64,000 nt of DNA, taken from positions 1-64,000 of the forward strand of contig NZ_RHHS01000030.1 in NCBI RefSeq assembly GCF_003710935.1, in the 5' to 3' direction. The position numbers were made by a program, and so were the translations under genes. Each line of letters starts with the position of its first letter. The first letter of the stretch is position 1. Shown piece after piece: positions 58,643 to 64,000 of this stretch. The notes beneath the pieces were generated by a model, which saw only the letters and a list, made by a program, of their open reading frames with translations, had not been told where the DNA came from and searched no databases. This DNA comes from Brevibacillus gelatini (GTDB taxonomy: Bacteria; Bacillota; Bacilli; Brevibacillales; Brevibacillaceae).

Positions 58643-59026
58643 ATGGCAATCTCTTTTGTTTCAACTGACAAGGCTCCGGCAGCCATCGGCCCGTACAGCC
58701 AGGCTGCAAAAGTAGGTCCGTTTCTGTTTGCATCCGGTCAAATTCCGCTGCGTGCAGACGGCACGCTCGTAGAAGGCGACATCGTGGAACAAACTCACCA
58801 GGTATTTTCCAATATCAAGGCCGTCCTGGCGGAAGCAGGAGGAACGCTGGCCAACGTGGTGAAGACGACGGTCTTCCTCAAGGACATGAACGACTTTGCG
58901 CAGTTGAATGAAGTGTACGCTCAATATTTTGGCGACCACAAGCCGGCACGCTCTACAGTGGAAGTGGCACGCCTGCCGCGCGACGTAAAGGTGGAAATCG
59001 AGATCGTCGCTCATATCGAAGCGTAA
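58643..59026 (+). CDS. ridA: RidA family reactive intermediate deaminase (YabJ)
   Basis: RidA hydrolyses reactive enamine/imine intermediates released by PLP enzymes. The 127-residue protein has the family segments [34 protein letters not shown] and the substrate Arg in [20 protein letters not shown]. In B. subtilis the yabJ product is reported to affect PurR function, and the two genes are adjacent here too. ATG 58643 follows GAGGGGAG. Confidence 0.96.
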   Translation: MAISFVSTDKAPAAIGPYSQAAKVGPFLFASGQIPLRADGTLVEGDIVEQTHQVFSNIKAVLAEAGGTLANVVKTTVFLKDMNDFAQLNEVYAQYFGDHKPARSTVEVARLPRDVKVEIEIVAHIEA

Positions 59027-59062
59027 ACACGACTCAGCCCGAATAACGAATAAATAGAAGCA

Positions 59063-59105
59063 TGAAACAGCCTGATGCCGTTGCATTAGGTTGTTTTTTT
59101 TGTTG
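59063..59105 (+). terminator. Terminator after ridA
   Basis: AACAGCCTGATG, loop, GCATTAGGTTGTT, TTTTTTG. Confidence 0.85.
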
Positions 59106-59186
59106 AATTGGCAGCGAAAAGAAGCATGGGAAAACGGCAAAGTTATGAACGTATGTATATATTTTTTAAAAAATTGCATAACATTA

Positions 59187-59214
59187 GCAGGAATATTTAC
59201 CCAGAGGGTGGAAA
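59187..59214 (+). promoter_or_regulatory. SigH promoter of spoVG
   Basis: GCAGGAATA, 12 bases, GTGGAAA. The -35 fits RNAGGAWWW fully and the -10 fits RNNGAAT at six of seven positions, as in the well-known SigH-dependent spoVG promoter of B. subtilis. Confidence 0.75.
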
Positions 59215-59254
59215 TACTCCTAAACGCGTTTCATAGATAAAGGGAGTGAACTAG

Positions 59255-59542
59255 ATGGAAGTTACAGACGTAAGACTGCGCCGAGTGAATACGGATGGCA
59301 GGATGAAAGCGATTGCATCCATTACCATTGACCATGAATTTGTGGTGCATGACATCCGTGTCATTGACGGCAACAACGGCATGTTTGTAGCAATGCCAAG
59401 CAAACGTACACCTGACGGAGAATTCCGCGATATCGCCCATCCGATTTCTTCGACTACCCGTGAAAAGATTCAAGCTGCTGTCTTGACCGAATATGAACGC
59501 GTGGGTCAAGAAGAAGAGAGCACGATCGAAGCGGGGGCGTAA
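59255..59542 (+). CDS. spoVG: SpoVG family regulatory protein
   Basis: SpoVG is a small nucleic-acid-binding protein that affects septation, virulence and sporulation in different Firmicutes. The 95-residue protein starts [20 protein letters not shown] and has the conserved [23 protein letters not shown] 59255 follows AAAGGGAG. In B. subtilis it is repressed by AbrB and needs SigH. Confidence 0.96.
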   Translation: MEVTDVRLRRVNTDGRMKAIASITIDHEFVVHDIRVIDGNNGMFVAMPSKRTPDGEFRDIAHPISSTTREKIQAAVLTEYERVGQEEESTIEAGA

Positions 59543-59558
59543 ATAGTACCCCAATACA

Positions 59559-59592
59559 AGAGCACCCTGTCATGGCTGGCAGGGTGCTTCGG
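59559..59592. terminator. Terminator between spoVG and the CobW gene
   Basis: AGCACCCTG, loop, CAGGGTGCT; usable in both directions, with weak T-runs. Confidence 0.6.
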
Positions 59593-59599
59593 CGTCTGG

Positions 59600-60610
59600 T
59601 TAGGCGTAACATTTGGATAATTTTCTTATTATTTCCTCCTGATCCATTCCCTCCCCAATGAAAACGGCCACCAGCTTCGGTCCGAAGTTCTCGAATGGAA
59701 AAAACAGCACCTGGTTGTCGGTGTGCTGGAAGGAGATCAGCTCCTTTTTTCCGTGGAACAGTACGTACCCCTTTGCCCGATAGACGTTTTTGGGCAGATC
59801 GTAGAGGAAGTCCTCGAATTTTTTCTCGTTTACTGGTCCTGTAAAGGTATAGGAAAAAGTTTCAATACTATTGTATAGGGACGGTGTGCTTGTTTTCAGG
59901 CCGAGCGATTGTTTGAGCCTGTCCAATGTCGACATGCGGCCGATTGTTTTTTGCACAGGAACAGTGGGTACAGCTTCACCATCCCGTACATGTGGAACCC
60001 GTTTGATGGATTGCAGGCGGGAGAGGTCAATATTTGCCTGAACCGTCGTGTGAATCGGTGCCTGCGGGTTCAGTTCCGTGAGCTTCTGCTTGACTCGTTG
60101 GAGCTGTTCAGCGCTGACCATATCGGTTTTGTTCAGGAGGATGAGGTCGGCGTATTTGATCTGGTTGCGTATCGTTTTGACGAGCGAGCCTGTGGAGGAG
60201 AAGCGCGAGTTCAGGTCCAAAAAGCGGGACGCGTCCACGACGCTGATCGTGCCTTTCAGCTCGATGCGATCGTACAGCTCCGGATGGGTCAGCGTGTCGA
60301 TTACATCAATCGGGTCTGCGACTCCCGTTGTTTCAATCAGGATGCGATCCGGCTCAAGCGAGTTCAAAATCTCGCGCAAGCCCTCGGTCAACTCTCCCTT
60401 GATCGAGCAGCATATGCAGCCGTCGAGCAGCTTTTTGACAGGAAAGCCAAAGCCCTGCAACTGTTCGCCGTCAATATCTTCCTCGCCCATCTCATTCATC
60501 AGGACGACTACGTTTTCGTTATGGACGCGTAGATGGGTCAGCCATTTTTGCAAAAGAGTCGTTTTGCCGCTGCCCAAATATCCGGTCAGCAAGTAGACAT
60601 CTGCTGGCAT
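59600..60610 (-). CDS. CobW/COG0523 family GTPase (metal chaperone type)
   Basis: The 336-residue protein has the P-loop GYLGSGKTT, the metal motif GCICC near residue 66, the Walker B ETTG, the base-recognition NKTD and a C-terminal CobW domain (about 235-330). COG0523 GTPases insert or deliver zinc, cobalt or other metals; the metal cannot be told from sequence. No Zur-type box was recognised. ATG 60610 has GGAGG five bases upstream. It is an insertion relative to the B. subtilis spoVG-glmU order. Confidence 0.9.
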   Translation of the reverse strand: MPADVYLLTGYLGSGKTTLLQKWLTHLRVHNENVVVLMNEMGEEDIDGEQLQGFGFPVKKLLDGCICCSIKGELTEGLREILNSLEPDRILIETTGVADPIDVIDTLTHPELYDRIELKGTISVVDASRFLDLNSRFSSTGSLVKTIRNQIKYADLILLNKTDMVSAEQLQRVKQKLTELNPQAPIHTTVQANIDLSRLQSIKRVPHVRDGEAVPTVPVQKTIGRMSTLDRLKQSLGLKTSTPSLYNSIETFSYTFTGPVNEKKFEDFLYDLPKNVYRAKGYVLFHGKKELISFQHTDNQVLFFPFENFGPKLVAVFIGEGMDQEEIIRKLSKCYA

Positions 60611-60745
60611 TCCTTCCTGCCTCCTTTTCTTATCCTCTTACGCCCCTCAATATATCATTTTTTGTCAGATTATTAAATGTTGTCTGGTAGATCCGCAACT
60701 TTCAGGCAATGTCAGGGAAACGCCGATAATCCTGCATGGATTGTC

Positions 60746-60774
60746 TTGAAATCCACATATGATTAAGATATAGT
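60746..60774 (+). promoter_or_regulatory. Promoter of glmU
   Basis: TTGAAA, 17 bases, TATAGT, 32 bases before the start codon. Confidence 0.65.
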
Positions 60775-60805
60775 CATTGTGGAACTTCTACGATGGAGGG
60801 TTGAC

Positions 60806-62191
60806 ATGTCTAAGATCCATGCCGTGGTTCTGGCCGCCGGTCAGGGTACGCGGATGAAATCGAAGCTGTACAAGGTCCTGCACCCTGTTTGCGGGAAGCC
60901 AATGGTCCAGCATGTGGTGGATACACTTGGCTCCATGCAGGTTGAGGACATCGTTGTCGTCGTAGGTCATGGTGCTGACGCGGTCCGCGCCAAACTGGGC
61001 GAGGGCGTCACGTATGCACTGCAAGAAGAACAATTGGGAACGGCACATGCCGTTTCGCAGGCAGCGCCGTTTTTACAGGATAAAGAAGGTACTACGTTTC
61101 TTTTGTACGGAGACGTCCCTCTCTTGTCTGCACAGACGTTGTCCGCCTTGCTGACCTATCACGAAGAGCAGCAAGCGGCTGCGACTGTACTGACCGCCGT
61201 GCTCCCCGATCCGACAGGCTACGGGCGCATCGTGCGCAACGAGGCGGGCGAAGTATTGCGAATCGTGGAACATAAGGACGCGACCGAAGCGGAACGGGCG
61301 GTCCGGGAAATTAACACAGGCATATACTGTTATGACAATCGCAAATTATGGAAAGCTTTGGCGGAAGTGAAAAATGACAACGCGCAAGGCGAATACTATG
61401 TCACAGATGTTGTCGGTATTTTGCGAGAGGCAGGCGAAAAGGTAGTGGCATACGAGGCCGCTGACCCTGACGAGACAATGGGCGTCAATGACCGTGTGCA
61501 GCTGTCGGAAGCGGAAGCGTACATGCGGAAGCGGATTGCCACCAGACATATGCGCAATGGTGTGACCATCATTGACCCGGCCTCCACGTATATTGAAGCA
61601 GATGTGGTCATCGAGCCCGATACCATTATCCAGCCGGGAACGATTTTGCGCGGGCGGACAACCATCGGTGCCGATTGCGTGATTGGGCCGCAGGCTGACT
61701 TGACAGATGTGCAGGTTGGCTCTGGCGTTACCATTTCGTATGCGGTCATGGTAGAGGCAAGTGTGGAAGCGGAATCAACCGTCGGGCCATTTGCCTATAT
61801 TCGTCCGGGAACACAGATCGGTCGCAAAGCCAAGATCGGAGACTTCGTCGAGCTGAAAAACGCCAAAATCGGCGAAGGCTCAAAAGTACCTCATCTCAGC
61901 TATGTAGGTGACGCGGAGATTGGCGATGGTGTGAATATCGGCTGTGGAACGATCACCGTCAACTACGACGGAGCTGTGAAGCATAAGACGACTGTCCGGG
62001 ACGGGGCGTTCATCGGCTGCAACACCAATCTGATCGCTCCGGTTACTGTGGGACAAAATGCGTATGTAGCAGCAGGCTCGACCATTAATCAGGATGTACC
62101 AGACAATGCGCTTGCGATCGCACGCGAGCGTCAAGTGAATAAACCAGATTACGCTAGCAGAATGCCTCGCAAGGGCAAAAAGCAATCATAA
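60806..62191 (+). CDS. glmU: Bifunctional GlcNAc-1-phosphate uridyltransferase / glucosamine-1-phosphate acetyltransferase
   Basis: GlmU makes UDP-GlcNAc for the cell wall. The 461-residue enzyme has an N-terminal pyrophosphorylase domain ([20 protein letters not shown], then QLGTAHAV and YGDVPLL) and a C-terminal left-handed beta helix of hexapeptide repeats (about 255-445, for example GPFAYIRPG and [11 protein letters not shown]). ATG 60806 follows TGGAGGG. prs follows after 22 bases. Confidence 0.97.
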   Translation: MSKIHAVVLAAGQGTRMKSKLYKVLHPVCGKPMVQHVVDTLGSMQVEDIVVVVGHGADAVRAKLGEGVTYALQEEQLGTAHAVSQAAPFLQDKEGTTFLLYGDVPLLSAQTLSALLTYHEEQQAAATVLTAVLPDPTGYGRIVRNEAGEVLRIVEHKDATEAERAVREINTGIYCYDNRKLWKALAEVKNDNAQGEYYVTDVVGILREAGEKVVAYEAADPDETMGVNDRVQLSEAEAYMRKRIATRHMRNGVTIIDPASTYIEADVVIEPDTIIQPGTILRGRTTIGADCVIGPQADLTDVQVGSGVTISYAVMVEASVEAESTVGPFAYIRPGTQIGRKAKIGDFVELKNAKIGEGSKVPHLSYVGDAEIGDGVNIGCGTITVNYDGAVKHKTTVRDGAFIGCNTNLIAPVTVGQNAYVAAGSTINQDVPDNALAIARERQVNKPDYASRMPRKGKKQS

Positions 62192-62213
62192 CGGGAGGTT
62201 CTAAGAAAAGATC

Positions 62214-63164
62214 ATGGCTAATTACCGCGACCCCAAACTGAAGGTATTTACGTGCAACGCAAACCCTGAATTGGCAAAGGAAATCGCCGAACACATCGGT
62301 GTGCCGCTCGGTAACGCACAAGCTGTGCGTTTTAGTGATGGCGAGTGCCAAATTAAATTGAATGAAAGCGTTCGCGGTTGTGACGTATTTGTTATTCAGC
62401 CAACGTCTGCTCCCGTTAATGAGCATTTGATGGAGCTTTTGGTAATGGTCGACGCATTGAAACGCGCTTCCGCAAAGAGCATCAACGTCGTAATTCCTTA
62501 CTACGGCTACGCACGACAAGATCGCAAGGCGCGCGCACGCGATCCGATCACAGCCAAACTGGTTGCCAACCTGATTGAAACAGCAGGAGCGCAACGTGTG
62601 ATTACCATGGACCTGCATGCGACGCAAATCCAAGGATTTTTCGATATTCCTGTCGATCATCTGTTGGGTGTGCCGATTTTGGGCAAACACTTCTCCGAAA
62701 AAGGCTTGCAGGATATTGTTGTAGTTTCGCCTGACCACGGCGGTGTTACGCGTGCCCGCAAGCTGGCAGAACGTCTGGAAGCGCCTATTGCCATTATTGA
62801 CAAGCGCCGTCCTGAACCAAACGTAGCGGAAGTCATGAACATTGTCGGTAACATCGAAGGCAAGACAGCAATCATCATTGACGACATTATCGATACAGCG
62901 GGAACAATCACGCTGGCTGCCAATGCACTGGTAGAAGCAGGGGCGCGTGAAGTATACGCATGCTGCACGCATCCGGTCCTGTCCGGTCCAGCGATTGAGC
63001 GGATTGCCAACTCGAAGATCAAAGAGCTGATCGTCACCAACTCCATTCCGCTCACCAAAGAGCAAATGATTGACAAGATCACCGTTCTGTCGGTAGCGCC
63101 GATCATTGGCGAAGCGATCATTCGCGTACACGAGGAACTGTCTGTCAGCAAGCTGTTCGATTAA
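62214..63164 (+). CDS. prs: Ribose-phosphate pyrophosphokinase
   Basis: Prs makes PRPP, the precursor of nucleotides, His and Trp and the effector of PurR. The 316-residue protein has the flexible loop [39 protein letters not shown] and the PRPP motif [13 protein letters not shown]. The ribosome binding site GGGAGG is rather far (15 bases) from ATG 62214. It is probably co-transcribed with glmU. Confidence 0.97.
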   Translation: MANYRDPKLKVFTCNANPELAKEIAEHIGVPLGNAQAVRFSDGECQIKLNESVRGCDVFVIQPTSAPVNEHLMELLVMVDALKRASAKSINVVIPYYGYARQDRKARARDPITAKLVANLIETAGAQRVITMDLHATQIQGFFDIPVDHLLGVPILGKHFSEKGLQDIVVVSPDHGGVTRARKLAERLEAPIAIIDKRRPEPNVAEVMNIVGNIEGKTAIIIDDIIDTAGTITLAANALVEAGAREVYACCTHPVLSGPAIERIANSKIKELIVTNSIPLTKEQMIDKITVLSVAPIIGEAIIRVHEELSVSKLFD

Positions 63165-63195
63165 GCGAGACATCCCCTGTTTGGGGATTGAAATA

Positions 63196-63254
63196 AACCT
63201 CCTTTGGACAAGCTAGTGAGGAAACTTTTACTAGCGGTCCAAGGAGGTTTTTTT
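63196..63254 (+). promoter_or_regulatory. Terminator-like leader hairpin that sequesters the ctc ribosome binding site
   Basis: AACCTCCTTTGGAC (63196-63209) pairs perfectly with GTCCAAGGAGGTT (63237-63249), apart from one added base, with an inner GCTAGT/ACTAGC stem, and is followed by seven T. It looks like an intrinsic terminator for glmU-prs. Its 3' arm contains AAGGAGG, the ribosome binding site of ctc, so read-through RNA would be poorly translated unless the hairpin opens. Confidence 0.85.
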
Positions 63255-63860
63255 GTGGAAGCGATCCAAGCGCAAGTACGAAAACAGACAACAGGCAATT
63301 CTGTGAGGATGCTGCGCCGTAACGGCTGGGTGCCTGGCGTTGTGTACGGAAAAGATGTGACCAGTCAGTCGATTCAAATCAACGGACGCGAGCTGGATGC
63401 AGCCCTGCGTCACCAGACGACAAACAAGCCGTTCCGATTGGTTGTCGATGGGACCACTTATGATGTAATGGTCAACGAATTGCAGCGCCATCCCGTCATG
63501 GGCAACATTTTGCACGCCGATTTCATGAAGATCGATATGAATAAAAAAATACACACGTCAGTGCCTTTGCTCATGACCGGAGATCCTGAGCTTGGGGTAG
63601 CGACGCTTGTGCGCCACAACGTAGAAGTCCAGTGCCTGCCTGGCAACATCCCCGAGTCGTTTACGGTGAATGTCGATGGTTTCAACATCGGGGACGTTGT
63701 ACTGGCAACGGATCTGGAAGTGCCGGTGGGCGTCGAGCTTTTGGTTGAGCCCACAGAAGTGCTGATTAGCGTCCTGCCGGTAAAAGCCAAGTCCGAAGAA
63801 TCTATCGAAGCCGAGCAAGAGGCCGAGGCTGTAGCGGAAAAAGCATCCGCCGGCGAATAG
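63255..63860 (+). CDS. ctc: Ribosomal protein bL25, CTC form
   Basis: Ctc is the long form of bL25, which binds 5S rRNA. The 201-residue protein has the N-terminal L25 domain (about 1-93, RKQTTGNSVRMLRRNGWVPG) and a C-terminal TL5-type beta domain (about 100-185), with an acidic Glu/Ala tail. It starts at GTG 63255, with AAGGAGG inside a strong hairpin. A SigB promoter, known for B. subtilis ctc, was not found. Confidence 0.93.
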   Translation: MEAIQAQVRKQTTGNSVRMLRRNGWVPGVVYGKDVTSQSIQINGRELDAALRHQTTNKPFRLVVDGTTYDVMVNELQRHPVMGNILHADFMKIDMNKKIHTSVPLLMTGDPELGVATLVRHNVEVQCLPGNIPESFTVNVDGFNIGDVVLATDLEVPVGVELLVEPTEVLISVLPVKAKSEESIEAEQEAEAVAEKASAGE

Positions 63861-63879
63861 GGAAAAGGCGAATCATGGC

Positions 63880-63921
63880 GAAAGGAACCGGGTATTTTAC
63901 TGCCGGGTCCTTTTTCTTTTG
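63880..63921 (+). terminator. Terminator after ctc
   Basis: AAAGGAACCGG, loop, CCGGGTCCTTTTTC. Confidence 0.85.
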
Positions 63922-63971
63922 TTCGCGATACCATTCTAGTACAATGGGGGAGAGAGTAGGAGGGAATGAAC

Positions 63972-64000
63972 GTGAAGGTAATCATCGGATTGGGAAATCC
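63972..64000 (+). CDS. pth: Peptidyl-tRNA hydrolase (partial, 5' end)
   Basis: The first nine codons read MKVIIGLGN and the next begins CC (Pro), the invariant start of Pth (SpoVC), which frees tRNA from dropped peptides. GTG 63972 has GGAGGG about seven bases upstream; the ATG at 63966 would be too close. The gene runs off the window. Its place after ctc is conserved. Confidence 0.9.

Noticed and set aside
63165-63195. SigB promoter for ctc
   Set aside because: ctc is a SigB gene in B. subtilis, but no GTTTAA/GGGTAT pair with proper spacing lies upstream here.

Overview
The window is chromosomal DNA from a spore-forming member of the Bacillales. Gene content and protein sequence resemble Brevibacillus or a close Paenibacillaceae relative; this is inferred from recognition, not from a search. 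The backbone follows the Bacillus subtilis 0 to 50 kb region: rRNA operon end, yaaC, guaB, dacA, pdxS, pdxT, serS, tadA, SRP RNA, dnaX, ebfC, recR, yaaL, bofA, gin, yaaO-like, tmk, darA, yaaR, holB, ricT, yabA, trmN6, yazA, rsmI, abrB, metS, tatD, yabE, rnmV, rsmA, veg, sspF, ispE, purR, ridA, spoVG, glmU, prs, ctc and the first codons of pth. Sporulation genes (bofA, gin, sspF, spoVG) and Spo0A boxes at abrB confirm an endospore former.

Two accessory blocks interrupt that backbone. Block 1 (about 7.6-21 kb, between serS and tadA) holds a glyoxylate-shunt operon (aceB, aceA) led by a 50-residue protein made of four DnaJ-type zinc motifs, then tRNA-Arg, a decayed stretch with gene remnants around an AT-rich two-gene cassette (secreted HExxH metalloprotease plus an exported partner), a divergent DoxX/HxlR pair, a divergent pair of phage-type XRE regulators, and a PTS locus (GlcT-type antiterminator, IIA, HPr, NagE-type permease) with two RNA antiterminators and cre sites. 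Block 2 (about 21.7-34.6 kb, between tadA and dnaX) holds a pseudouridine synthase, tRNA-Ser, a reactive-sulfur cluster (TusA-rhodanese fusion, rhodanese-MBL protein, TusA, TSUP permease, DsrE-like protein, CstR-like repressor, membrane rhodanese), several membrane or enzyme genes, an HD-GYP protein, the SRP RNA and a soluble PAS histidine kinase.

Regulation is readable at many points: T-boxes with Ser and Met specifiers before serS and metS, PurR boxes before guaB and purR, Spo0A boxes at abrB, a SigH promoter at spoVG, tandem promoters at veg, RAT/terminator pairs in the PTS locus, CstR-type palindromes in the sulfur cluster, and a hairpin burying the ribosome binding site of ctc. Features that look least described are the mini-DnaJ zinc protein with its repeated TGTACYA sites, the ctc leader, the enzyme-like protein between bofA and gin that resembles only part of UDP-glucose dehydrogenase, and the metalloprotease cassette. 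Translation starts were chosen from Shine-Dalgarno spacing and family N-termini; many differ from the longest open frame.
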